Positions 54,173 through 62,600 of a stretch of DNA of 64,000 nucleotides are shown here, in pieces. The position numbers and the translations under genes were made by a program. The notes below the pieces were generated by a model. That model did no database searches. It saw only the letters and a program-made list of their open reading frames with translations, and was not told the DNA's origin. The stretch's first letter is position 1. Every line of letters begins with the position of its first letter. Origin of the DNA: Photobacterium aquae (GTDB taxonomy: Bacteria; Pseudomonadota; Gammaproteobacteria; Enterobacterales; Vibrionaceae); contig NZ_LDOT01000006.1 in the NCBI RefSeq assembly GCF_001029445.1, positions 248,001-312,000 of the forward strand. The letters are read 5' to 3'.

Positions 54173-56218
54173 ATGTCTGTGAAGCAGTTTATTCTGATGT
54201 GGATCCGGCGTTTTCGCACTATGGTTCGTTATCGTCTTTTGATGTTGACCTCGGTGCCGATCATTATCACGTTGCTGGCCTTGATTGCGCTGACTATGTA
54301 CTGGACCGTGCGTTATACCTGGCAGAGCGCCTTGATGAATGTCCGGGCCGATCTGGCGGTTGCCCATCACAGCATGGAATTGCTGCAAAAAGAACAACGG
54401 ATGCAATTGCATGCCTTGGTTGAATCTTATGATTTTCAGATGTTGCTTCGGAATAACGAAAGCGAGTTGATTGATTGGGCCCACCAGCAGGCAAAGCATT
54501 ACGACTTGGATTTCGTGGCAGTGCATCCGGCCTCGGCGTTAGGGGAATTTTCCAAATCGAGCCGACGGTTGCTGACCCAAGGAACCGAACAGACATTTTT
54601 CCAGACCTTGGAAGGGTATCAGCTTGGTAAATTGAATTCGGATTTGCCGATTCGAGCCCAGATCCCGTTGCTCAACGAACCGGGGATCATCACTCGGGGT
54701 TTGGTGAGTCGAAGTTTGTTGCCGATCTTTAACGAAGAGGGCCAGCTTCAGTGGATAGTCGACGGAGGCATGCTACTTAATAACAGTACGCGGCTGGTGG
54801 ATCGGATCCGCGATTTGGTCTACGCCTCTAACACCTTGCCCAAAGGGTCGATCGGAACGGTTACCCTGTTTATGGATGATATCCGGGTCAGTACCAATGT
54901 GCCGTTGGATAGTCGTCAGCTTAATGGGCGTGCTATCGGTACCAGAGTGTCGCCAGATGTTCATCAATTGGTACTTGAAGACGGAGAAACCTGGGTTAAC
55001 CGTGCCTTTGTGTATGATGATTGGTATGTCTCAGCCTATGAGCCGTTGAAAAATCAAGAAGGCGATATTATCGGCATGCTCTATACCGGGTATTTAGAGT
55101 GGCCGATGATCAAAATCTATCTGACTAATATTATAGAGCTAGGTTTTGGTATCGTGGCGGTGCTATTGATTTCCGGAGGGATCGTTTATCGCGGCTCGCG
55201 GGATTTGTTCAGGCCTATCGAGCGAATGCACCAAGTGGTGATGGCAGTGAAGCTGGGGCTTGACCGTCGTATCGGTTGTTTGGATTTAACCGATGGGCAT
55301 GAGTTGCAAATACTCGGTCAGCAGTTTGATACCATGCTTGATCAGCTCCACCAGCGCAATGAGACAATCAAGCAAGCCTCTTTGGAACTAGAAGATAAAG
55401 TTAAGGACCGAACTCATAGCTTGCGCGAGAAAACCGAAGAGTTGGAACAGCATATTAAGCTGCTTAACTTGGCTCGTAGCAAGTTGGTGAACAGTGAAAA
55501 GTTGGCGGCATTGGGTGAGCTTACCGCAGGTATTGCCCATGAAATCAATAACCCGACGGCTGTGATTCTTGGCAACGTGGAATTACTTCAGTATGAGTTG
55601 GGAGAGGATACCGAGCGGGTAAGGGAAGAGTTGGATGCAATTCACGAGCAGATTGACCGCATACGCAATATAACCCGCAGTCTGCTCCAATACAGTCGCC
55701 AAGGGGGCGTTCAGGACGAGATCACCTGGCAGCATCTCAATCCGATTGTCGAGGAAAGCCTGACGTTGGTCAGAACCGGTACTAAAAAGTACGATGTTGT
55801 GATTGACGCTCACCTTGAGGCTCGTTGCAGCGTAGAGGTAAACCGCCATCAGTTGTTGCAAGTATTGGTGAACCTGATGATGAATGGGGTTCATGCGATG
55901 GATGATTCGGGACGGCTGGTGGTAAAAACAGCCGATTGGATTGGAGAGCAAGGAGAAGTACTGGGGGCCGTGGTAATGATTAGCGATCATGGCTGTGGTA
56001 TTAGTGACGAGAACCTTAAGCGAATATTCGATCCGTTTTTTACCACCCGACGAAGTGGTACTGGGCTTGGCCTGTCGGTGAGCCAGGGGATTATCACCAG
56101 TATCGGTGGTGAAATTACCGTTGAATCACAGCTAGGCGAAGGCTCGACATTTTCAGTTTTCTTACCAGAAAAAGCCCTAGGGGATAAAATTGATACACTT
56201 GAGCTTGAAGCTATTTAG
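54173..56218 (+). CDS. Sensor histidine kinase paired with the sigma-54 regulator
   Basis: The 681-residue kinase has a first membrane helix at about 24-46 (LTSVPIIITLLALIALTMYW), a long periplasmic Cache-like domain (about 47-320, with TGYLEWPMIKIY at the end), a second helix (IELGFGIVAVLLISGGIVYR), a HAMP domain, a coiled coil (EKTEELEQHIKLLNLARSKL) and HisKA with phospho-His456 in TAGIAHEINNPTAVILGN. The ATPase boxes NLMMNGVHAMDDSG, ISDHGCGIS and GTGLGLSVSQGII follow. It starts 3 bases after the regulator stop. The periplasmic domain should sense an extracellular or periplasmic signal, possibly tied to anaerobic or formate metabolism or to the oxyanion itself. Confidence 0.93.
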   Translation: MSVKQFILMWIRRFRTMVRYRLLMLTSVPIIITLLALIALTMYWTVRYTWQSALMNVRADLAVAHHSMELLQKEQRMQLHALVESYDFQMLLRNNESELIDWAHQQAKHYDLDFVAVHPASALGEFSKSSRRLLTQGTEQTFFQTLEGYQLGKLNSDLPIRAQIPLLNEPGIITRGLVSRSLLPIFNEEGQLQWIVDGGMLLNNSTRLVDRIRDLVYASNTLPKGSIGTVTLFMDDIRVSTNVPLDSRQLNGRAIGTRVSPDVHQLVLEDGETWVNRAFVYDDWYVSAYEPLKNQEGDIIGMLYTGYLEWPMIKIYLTNIIELGFGIVAVLLISGGIVYRGSRDLFRPIERMHQVVMAVKLGLDRRIGCLDLTDGHELQILGQQFDTMLDQLHQRNETIKQASLELEDKVKDRTHSLREKTEELEQHIKLLNLARSKLVNSEKLAALGELTAGIAHEINNPTAVILGNVELLQYELGEDTERVREELDAIHEQIDRIRNITRSLLQYSRQGGVQDEITWQHLNPIVEESLTLVRTGTKKYDVVIDAHLEARCSVEVNRHQLLQVLVNLMMNGVHAMDDSGRLVVKTADWIGEQGEVLGAVVMISDHGCGISDENLKRIFDPFFTTRRSGTGLGLSVSQGIITSIGGEITVESQLGEGSTFSVFLPEKALGDKIDTLELEAI

Positions 56219-56248
56219 TGGTCGAGATTTGGGGCTGAGATAGCAAAT

Positions 56249-56280
56249 AAAAAGGCATGATGAGAGTCATGCCTTTTTTA
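56249..56280 (+). terminator. Rho-independent terminator after the kinase gene
   Basis: AAAGGCATGA and TCATGCCTTT pair around TGAGAG, followed by a T-run. Confidence 0.92.
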
Positions 56281-56345
56281 ATGCTGCAGTGTGATGACAG
56301 ATTGATATTGAATAATCATAGTCTGCTTATCTGTTGTATTGCCTG

Positions 56346-56447
56346 CTACATGAGGATTAGGCCGATGAACATTGCGCCAAGGGCAGTGAGAACCGTACGT
56401 GTGATGATGCCACAGTGATTAGGGTTAATCATTTCTTGATGCTGCAT
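56346..56447 (-). CDS. Small membrane protein of 33 residues
   Basis: An ATG at 56447 opens a 33-codon frame with AAGGA 6 bases upstream. The product has a polar N-terminus with a Cys (QHQEMINPNHCG) and one hydrophobic helix (VLTALGAMFIGLILM) that reaches the C-terminus. This is the layout of small inner-membrane peptides that bind larger complexes. I do not recognise a named family. It stands alone between the kinase terminator and mltD. Confidence 0.6.
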   Translation of the reverse strand: MQHQEMINPNHCGIITRTVLTALGAMFIGLILM

Positions 56448-56652
56448 ATATGATCCTTTTATGACAGAAATAATAAAATTCAGTGAATTAGCATAATTAA
56501 GAATAGATCAAAAAACGTTTCGGAAGAACTGGAAAAAGTGAATTGTTTTGAGGCGTGTTCGGAAATGTGACTAACTGAACACTATTCATAATAGTGTCAT
56601 AATCTAAGTTAAAAGACGGTGTAACCGATCATAATGGGAGTTGGCTACAGGG

Positions 56653-57831
56653 CTATTGCGATGGCGGAAGGAGTAATTTTTGGCCAACCCGAATGAATGA
56701 ATCATTGAGTCGGTTGAGCTGTTTAATTTCATCAACGGAGATATTGTTCAGCCATGCCAGTTCATTGAGTGAATCTCCGTGTTTGATGTCATAAACGGTG
56801 AATTTTTCTTTCGCATATCGGGATTCGTGGCTGTTGGCATAGAACTCAGTGATATTCGCGGATGGCAGTAAAATATAATTGTCACCTTTGCTGTGAGTTA
56901 CCCCTGCGGTGTAACCGGGATTGAGCTGGTATAGCATTTTGCTGGGTACTCCTGAATGTTGGGCAATCGTTTTTAATTTAATTTTATTTTTTACGATGAC
57001 GGGTTCAATAACCGTATGTGCTTTGATGTCGGAAAAAGGGAGATTGAGTTGATGACGTTTGGCGACGATTTCTGCCATAGCAAGGAGTTTTGGCACATAC
57101 ATCCGAGTTTCTTTTGGTAACTCCAATGCCCAGAACTCTGTCGACCGACCTGCCTTTTTGTTTTTCTTGATGGCTTTTTTGACCCTTCCTTCCCCGGTGT
57201 TGTACGCGGCGATGGCATGAAGCCAGTTTCCATCGAATTTGTCATGTAGATAAGCCAGTAGATCCAGAGCCGCATCGGTTGATTGGACGATGTCTCTGCG
57301 TCCGTCATAGCCACGAATAATATTTAGCCCGAAGGTTCTGCCTGTTGGGGCTGTGATTTGCCATAGCCCGGATGCCCCTTTCGATGAGAAGGCAAATTGG
57401 TCGAAGCTACTTTCAACGAAGGGTAGCAAGGCGATTTCAATCGGAAAATCGCGAGCATCTACCTGTTGGTAGATATAGAAAAGGAAAGGTTCGGCACGTT
57501 GGGTGACTTGCTCAATATGATAGGGGTTATTGATATACCAGCGGCGATAGTAGTTGATACGGCCATTGCTCTGTTGGCTAAACTGAAAATCTTTAACCAT
57601 GAGATCCCATAAACTTGGCGCATCGTGGCTATTTTCAATAGGAAGGCGTTCGATAGAATCTGTGGCAATAAATGTTCCCTTGAAGCTCTCCGGGCTGATG
57701 GAGCAGGAGAGATCCAGGTCCATTGTTAAAGGCTCGGGGGTGTTGGTTGTCGCAACAGGCTCTGACACTTTCGTAGTCTGACAACCGCTTAGTAATATCA
57801 AGACAATAGCGCTAATAATAATTTTATTCAT
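56653..57831 (-). CDS. Lytic transglycosylase, MltD-like lipoprotein
   Basis: The 392-residue protein is a membrane-bound lytic murein transglycosylase. The signal sequence ends in LLSGC, so it is lipid-anchored, probably to the outer membrane. The SLT catalytic domain spans about 105-250: the catalytic Glu is in LLPFVESSFDQ, followed by KGASGLWQITAPTGRTFGL and AIAAYNTGEGRV. Two LysM-like domains follow; the last is clear (VYDIKHGDSLNELAWLNNIS, about 338-390) and the one at about 275-330 is degenerate. It cleaves glycan strands to 1,6-anhydro products. It is shorter than E. coli MltD (452). Confidence 0.9.
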   Translation of the reverse strand: MNKIIISAIVLILLSGCQTTKVSEPVATTNTPEPLTMDLDLSCSISPESFKGTFIATDSIERLPIENSHDAPSLWDLMVKDFQFSQQSNGRINYYRRWYINNPYHIEQVTQRAEPFLFYIYQQVDARDFPIEIALLPFVESSFDQFAFSSKGASGLWQITAPTGRTFGLNIIRGYDGRRDIVQSTDAALDLLAYLHDKFDGNWLHAIAAYNTGEGRVKKAIKKNKKAGRSTEFWALELPKETRMYVPKLLAMAEIVAKRHQLNLPFSDIKAHTVIEPVIVKNKIKLKTIAQHSGVPSKMLYQLNPGYTAGVTHSKGDNYILLPSANITEFYANSHESRYAKEKFTVYDIKHGDSLNELAWLNNISVDEIKQLNRLNDSFIRVGQKLLLPPSQ

Positions 57832-58142
57832 AAATACAATACAGCTATGAAATATTTGCTTTTTGTTTTGTCATTATTTTGACCATTCATAAAAGCGTAG
57901 CAGTAAATGAGCCAAATCGTGGTAATGAGCCCAGTGGCAACCCCGTCTATTACAAGGTGTTTACTTGATAATGCGTTCAGCTATAAGAGAATTAAATCAA
58001 TAAAACAACATGTTAGATGAGTTATGTATTCAACATGAGATCGTGGCATAACCTTATCGCAATGCTGAAAAGGACAGAATCGCGCAACTGTGAAATTGAT
58101 CTAGCCTTAAAAATAGACTGATCATTAATCGGGAAGAGTGTG
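57832..58142. other. Intergenic region upstream of mltD and the LRAT-type gene
   Basis: About 310 bases hold the two divergent promoters. I see no repeat, operator or RNA motif here. Confidence 0.5.
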
Positions 58143-58652
58143 ATGACCCATTATGCACCGGGTACGGTAGTTAAAGTGCGCTGTAGTACGTATTGGCATT
58201 ATGGCATGGCGGATGGCCACGGTTATGTGGTGCACAATTCCAAAAAGTGGCGGCAAGTCACTCGCGAAACAGAGGCGGAGTTCTCGGAAGGTCGGCAAAT
58301 TGTGCTGAGCGACATACAAGGCCGAGATCCAGAGCAGGCTCTGGATTATGCCCTGAGCCAAATAGGGCGTCGTTATAATTTGTTTAGCCAAAATTGCGAG
58401 CAATTCGTTCGTGAAGCGCATGGCCTGACGAAGGAGTGTACGCAGTTACAGCGGTTATTGGTTACCGTAGCTGGTGGCTATATCACCGTTAGTGCGCTGA
58501 ATCCGGTTGTGAAACTGGCAGGTTTGGGGTTGATTTGTGGTGCTCTGGTTGGTTCAGTAGAAAACAGTCCGTATGAGCGGGCAGTCAAGGGGGCACAATT
58601 GGTTGCGGGCACGGCGATAGTGATATCAACTGTGCTAAGGCGTATCCGTTAG
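58143..58652 (+). CDS. LRAT/NlpC-P60-type protein
   Basis: The 169-residue protein has the fold of the lecithin-retinol acyltransferase (LRAT) branch of the NlpC/P60 superfamily. The His is in TYWHYGMADGHGYVVH, and the catalytic Cys is in the NCEQFVREA motif, which is the LRAT/HRASLS signature. A hydrophobic C-terminal tail (VTVAGGYITVSALNPVVKLA, and a later AGTAIVISTVL) could anchor it to a membrane. Eukaryotic relatives transfer acyl chains or act as phospholipases; the bacterial role is not known. ATG 58143 has GGAAG upstream. It stands alone. Confidence 0.82.
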   Translation: MTHYAPGTVVKVRCSTYWHYGMADGHGYVVHNSKKWRQVTRETEAEFSEGRQIVLSDIQGRDPEQALDYALSQIGRRYNLFSQNCEQFVREAHGLTKECTQLQRLLVTVAGGYITVSALNPVVKLAGLGLICGALVGSVENSPYERAVKGAQLVAGTAIVISTVLRRIR

Positions 58653-58813
58653 TGTTTCATCCTCCACAAAATGGAGTTAATGAGGGCCGCAGTAACCTAT
58701 CAAATTACTAATAGTTGGATCTTTGCCACAGAAATCCCATAACTATGAATATATGTTAATAAATAGTGACTGAGTAAAAGCACTAATTTGTGGATGATAT
58801 TGTGGGATAGCTT

Positions 58814-59092
58814 GTGACAATTTATATCGAACGACATCATGATAAAGATCAGCAAGATATTACGAGTCTTACTGAGAAAATTGCCGGGGAGCTGGAGCAG
58901 GAATTTGGCTTAAGTTGGGTATGGCAAGAGAATCGCTTGCACATTAACCATGCTTCGGCGAAAGGCTATCTGCATGCAGAAGAAGGTAAGATCACCATTC
59001 AACTTCAGCTTGGCTTTGCCGCCAGTCTTTTTGCTGGAGCAATAGAGCAGAATATCAGCGAACGGTTGGATCAATTGTTGCTGGTGGGCTGA
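58814..59092 (+). CDS. Polyhydroxyalkanoic acid system family protein
   Basis: The 92-residue protein belongs to a small family named for its place next to polyhydroxyalkanoate (PHA) granule genes. It is alpha/beta with a typical end, ITIQLQLGFAASLFAGAIEQ followed by NISERLDQLL. Its biochemical role is unknown. It begins about 600 bases before two phasin genes and is probably part of the same functional cluster. A terminator separates them. Confidence 0.88.
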   Translation: MTIYIERHHDKDQQDITSLTEKIAGELEQEFGLSWVWQENRLHINHASAKGYLHAEEGKITIQLQLGFAASLFAGAIEQNISERLDQLLLVG

Positions 59093-59183
59093 CGTTCATT
59101 GAATAAAAAGCGTAAGTGTGCAGCCAACGGGCTGGGCAATAACAGAAATTCTCTTTTGGTTTAGTTAAAAACCCCATGTTTAT

Positions 59184-59209
59184 TGAGGCCTTTGGGCCTC
59201 TTTTTTTTG
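59184..59209 (+). terminator. Rho-independent terminator
   Basis: GAGGCC and GGCCTC pair around TTTG, followed by nine T. Confidence 0.92.
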
Positions 59210-59429
59210 TCCATGATCTTACCTACGTGTTTAAATTGTTGATATTAAAGGTTTGTTTTCGTTACTGGAGAGCGTTGGTGGTGAGAGCGTTAAAATTTGA
59301 TCCAGAGCACGATATTTATGGGATTTAGGGAGAGGATTCTAATCGAAAATCGTACATTAACTATAACAAATGACAGATTGACTAGGTAAATCAAGCGCCT
59401 GGGAATGTGAATGAATGGAGGGGACTGCA
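59210..59429. other. Promoter region of the first phasin gene
   Basis: The gap carries the phasin promoter and a strong ribosome site, GGAGGGG, at its right end. No other element is visible. Confidence 0.45.
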
Positions 59430-60041
59430 ATGGGAATCATCAACAAGGCAGAGCCGAAGAAAGAGCAAATTCGTGATGCCATGGTTTATAACATTTGGTT
59501 GGCTGGCCTTGGGGCTTATGCAAAGAGTCGTGAGGAAGTAAACCAATTATCAGACAAAGGCAAAAGTCTATTCGATGAATTGATCGAACGTGGCCGTGCG
59601 CTGGAATCCAAGACCAAGGAGCGTGTGCATGCATCACGCAGCCAAACATCGGTAGCCATCGAAGAGCGCATGCACAGCATGGTTCAGAAATGTATCGGTA
59701 TCGATAATGAACGCTTGGATCGCGTAGACGACAAGATTGATCAACTCACTGCCAGTATTGAAGTGCTGCTAGAGAAGCAAAAAGCAGCTCAAGAAAGTGG
59801 CAAGACGCCGGTTCGCAAGCCTGTGGCGAAAAAAGCAAGTGTTGCTCGCCGTAAAAATGTGAAAGCGGCACAGCCTGTACCACCAAAGAATGACGCTCCA
59901 AAGAACGATGCGGTAAAACCTGAGGCTGAAAAAGCAGTGGTAGCACAGCCTGTTAAGGTTGAGCAGAAAGAGGTTGCAAAACCTGTTGAAGCGGCAAAGC
60001 CAGCAGTAGCGGCAGAAGTTAAGAAAGAAACAACTAATTAA
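59430..60041 (+). CDS. Phasin with a basic, Ala/Lys/Pro-rich tail (PhaF-like)
   Basis: The 203-residue protein has an N-terminal phasin domain (about 1-115), a long amphipathic helix that coats PHA granules, with IWLAGLGAYAKSREEVNQLS and KGKSLFDELIERGRALE. The last 85 residues are rich in Ala, Lys and Pro (KTPVRKPVAKKASVARRKNV, then AKPAVAAEVKKE), like the histone-H1-like tail of Pseudomonas PhaF that binds DNA and helps share granules between daughter cells. I chose ATG 59430 because GGAGGGG lies a few bases upstream; an earlier ATG at 59415 overlaps that site. The next gene is a second, tail-less phasin. Confidence 0.9.
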   Translation: MGIINKAEPKKEQIRDAMVYNIWLAGLGAYAKSREEVNQLSDKGKSLFDELIERGRALESKTKERVHASRSQTSVAIEERMHSMVQKCIGIDNERLDRVDDKIDQLTASIEVLLEKQKAAQESGKTPVRKPVAKKASVARRKNVKAAQPVPPKNDAPKNDAVKPEAEKAVVAQPVKVEQKEVAKPVEAAKPAVAAEVKKETTN

Positions 60042-60147
60042 TTGCTCGCACCGTATCGCGGTTTAAGAGCTGAGGAATACCCACCTTACCTATGCGGTAA
60101 ATGGGCTGACACATTAATCCAGCGTAGCGACGCAGGGGGATATGAAT

Positions 60148-60507
60148 ATGAGTGACAATACAGTAGTAAAAGCGGCCAAGAATGTCGTTGAAAGCGGGGA
60201 AGGTGTTGCACGTAACATCTGGTTGGCAGGTTTGGGTTTGTACAGCCGCAGCCTAGAAGAAGCGCAACAGCTTAATGACAAAACTAACCAATTGTTCGAC
60301 GAGTTGGTTGAGCGTGGTAAGGAAGTAGAAGTACAGGCCAAAGAATGCATTGGTCGTAATAGCGAAAAAGCCTCTGAAGAAGTGGAAGCGGGTATGAATG
60401 ATTTGTTCTACCGCCTAAGCGGGGTTGATCGTGAAAAGCTTGAGCGTATGGATGAGAAAATTGACAAGCTGACCCATGCTGTAGAGAAATTGGCAGCCGC
60501 AGAGTAA
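60148..60507 (+). CDS. Phasin family protein (PhaI-like)
   Basis: The 119-residue protein repeats the phasin domain of its neighbour almost in register (RNIWLAGLGLYSRSLEEAQQ, LFDELVERGKEVE, then ERMDEKIDKLTHAVEKL), without the basic tail. This pair matches the PhaI/PhaF division of Pseudomonas. Phasins sit on the surface of PHA granules. AGGGGGA lies 7 bases before ATG 60148, which I prefer to the ATG at 60142 that abuts it. A terminator follows. Confidence 0.9.
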   Translation: MSDNTVVKAAKNVVESGEGVARNIWLAGLGLYSRSLEEAQQLNDKTNQLFDELVERGKEVEVQAKECIGRNSEKASEEVEAGMNDLFYRLSGVDREKLERMDEKIDKLTHAVEKLAAAE

Positions 60508-60603
60508 CTGCCAATACAGAGCTACGTTCTAAGCCAGCCAGACAATAAGTAGCTCTGGGGTGTTACTGCCTTAATTCCAGTCTGCAGGTGGTGATACCGT
60601 TTA

Positions 60604-60637
60604 GGTTGCGCGTGGGCCATGCACGCGCAACTTTTTT
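60604..60637 (+). terminator. Rho-independent terminator of the phasin genes
   Basis: GTTGCGCGTG and CACGCGCAAC pair, followed by six T. Confidence 0.93.
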
Positions 60638-60844
60638 GCCATTTAGCTTTTACTGTTTTTAACGACGTGACTTCAAAGCCACATGTCACGTGATTGTAAA
60701 AGAATAAAAACATGCATGTTTGTCTCTTTTGGCAGAAGTTGGTGTATTTTTACCGAAAATAGATAATTCATTTTCTGATAGGTATTGACCAAATGCATAG
60801 TTTAATTCTAAGTTTGTAAATGAATTGTAACACAGGTGGCAGTT

Positions 60845-61783
60845 ATGGATAGTTGGCGTAATAGGGCTTTCAACAAGGTTTTGTTTCGGATCATGCGGCA
60901 GAGATTGGCAAATTGCCATTCAACGGAAGAAATGCGCAGCTTGATTTTGTCTATTGACAATTACGGGCCGTTTATTTCGGCTCCGAAGGGAATGGAAGTC
61001 ACGCCAACCAAGTTTGCCGATGTCGATTGTGACTGGGTTGACATGCCAACGAGTAGTGGCAACAAAATAATCCTGTATTTTCATGGCGGAGGTTTTTGTT
61101 TTCATAGCCCCCGTATTCATAATGCCTTTCTTGCCCGCCTAGCCGGTGCGACAAACTCTCGTGGTTTGATGGTCAATTACCGACTGGCCCCTGAAAACCC
61201 ATATCCTGCCGCTCCTGATGACTGTTACGCCGTTTATCGCGCTTTGTTGGTGAAAGGGTACCTTCCTCAAAATATCTTCTTTGCGGGCGATTCAGCGGGT
61301 GGCAACTTGGTTCTCACTACTATGCTGCGTTTGCGAGAAGCCAAACTACCGATGCCTGCTGGTGCTTTGATGATGTCGCCGGTCTCTGATATGGCGGTTA
61401 CAGGGGAATCGGCATTTTTGAAGAGCAAGGATGATCCGTTTTTTGATCTTGGTACTTTGCTGTTAATGCGTAACAACTACATTGGTTTGCAGAATCCCTG
61501 TATCCCAGATATTTCACCTTACTATGCCGATCATCATGATTTACCGCCGGTCTTCATTACTGCGGGCACCGAAGAGCTTTTGATGGATGATGCTATCCAT
61601 CTCGCGGAACGAATGGGAGAAGCCGGAAACGATGTCACGGTTCATATTGTCAAAGGTGTCCCGCATGTCTATCCGCTGTTTTATCAACTGAATGAGGCGA
61701 GAGAGGCGATCAAGTTGATGACAGCGTTTGTTGCAGAGAAATTCAAGCAAGCGAAGGCGGTTGATACCAAGCGGGCGAGTTAG
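60845..61783 (+). CDS. HSL-family alpha/beta hydrolase
   Basis: The 312-residue protein is an esterase/lipase of the hormone-sensitive lipase family. The oxyanion motif is FHGGGFCFHS, the nucleophile Ser is in GDSAGGNLVL, and the rest of the triad are an Asp in ELLMDDAIHLA and the His in VPHVYPLF. Such enzymes hydrolyse short- to medium-chain esters in the cytoplasm. I prefer ATG 60845, since a GTG at 60836 overlaps the AGGTGG ribosome site. It follows the phasin genes and could act on oligomers or acyl esters, but it lacks the PHA depolymerase lipase box. Confidence 0.87.
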   Translation: MDSWRNRAFNKVLFRIMRQRLANCHSTEEMRSLILSIDNYGPFISAPKGMEVTPTKFADVDCDWVDMPTSSGNKIILYFHGGGFCFHSPRIHNAFLARLAGATNSRGLMVNYRLAPENPYPAAPDDCYAVYRALLVKGYLPQNIFFAGDSAGGNLVLTTMLRLREAKLPMPAGALMMSPVSDMAVTGESAFLKSKDDPFFDLGTLLLMRNNYIGLQNPCIPDISPYYADHHDLPPVFITAGTEELLMDDAIHLAERMGEAGNDVTVHIVKGVPHVYPLFYQLNEAREAIKLMTAFVAEKFKQAKAVDTKRAS

Positions 61784-62114
61784 TTTTGTTCTACGAATGC
61801 AATGCTAACTTTACGAAGAATTGTCTTTGTGATCTGCAAATTTTCTAAATGTCCTGCTCCGTTTTTAATGTCTCGTGTTCGTAATAGTCTGTTGCCTGTG
61901 AATTGTTGTTAAGAGCAGGCAAGTCTTGCCTTAATAGTTTTTGTTGTCTTGGAACCTGATGCTTTCTTAGCCCCTCATGTTTGCGTTGCAATAACCTTCC
62001 GATCTACATCTGAATTGGGTTATTGAAAGCACTCTGGGGGCAAGAGAATTTCGCGTTGGGTGCATTTGTGGTAAAAATCAGATCTTGAGTGTATTCATTC
62101 ACAGGGTTTTTATT
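61784..62114. other. Intergenic region between the hydrolase and YjbR genes
   Basis: About 330 bases. A weak hairpin, GGCAAG / CTTGCC near 61918-61931, followed by a T-rich tract, may be the hydrolase terminator. Nothing else is visible. Confidence 0.45.
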
Positions 62115-62483
62115 ATGCAGCCTAAGACAATGGTCGAGTATTTGCTTTCGTTTCCTTCTGCGGAAAGTAGCTATCCGTTTGGCCCGGATGCCGAGGTATT
62201 CAAGGTGATGGGCAAGATGTTCGCGCTGGTGGCAGAGCATAAAGGAAAAATGCGAGTCACGCTAAAAGGCATGCCGGTTGATAACTCGCTGCTGGTTAGC
62301 CAGTTTGAGGGGATTATTCCGGGTTACCATATGAATAAGCAGCATTGGATCACTGTCGAGCTCGCTGGTGATGTACCTGTTCCTATGCTGGAGGATCTGG
62401 CATCGCGCTCTTACAAGCTGGTGGCTTCCAAGCTTACCAAAGCAGAAAAAGACCGGCTTCGTCTACAAGGTGCCGAGTGCTAG
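62115..62483 (+). CDS. MmcQ/YjbR family protein
   Basis: The 122-residue protein belongs to the MmcQ/YjbR family, with a CyaY-like fold that may bind DNA; its function is not known. Family segments are YLLSFPSAESSYPFGPDAEV, KVMGKMFALVA and IPGYHMNKQHWITVEL, then SYKLVASKLTKAE. I chose ATG 62115 because the protein then starts at the family boundary and AGGG lies 9 bases upstream. An earlier in-frame start at 62085 would add ten residues. Confidence 0.9.
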   Translation: MQPKTMVEYLLSFPSAESSYPFGPDAEVFKVMGKMFALVAEHKGKMRVTLKGMPVDNSLLVSQFEGIIPGYHMNKQHWITVELAGDVPVPMLEDLASRSYKLVASKLTKAEKDRLRLQGAEC

Positions 62484-62530
62484 ACGAAGATTATCCGTGC
62501 TAGTGTAGCGGCATTAAATCAACGCCAAAA

Positions 62531-62561
62531 GAAACAGCCTGCATCTGCAGGCTGTTTGGTT
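62531..62561. terminator. Terminator-like hairpin between convergent genes
   Basis: AAACAGCCTGC and GCAGGCTGTTT pair around ATCT. The T-run is short, so terminating strength is moderate. Confidence 0.75.
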
Positions 62562-62600
62562 TATGGCTTCTTGTTGATATTTATTTTTTGGGCGAGTGGC

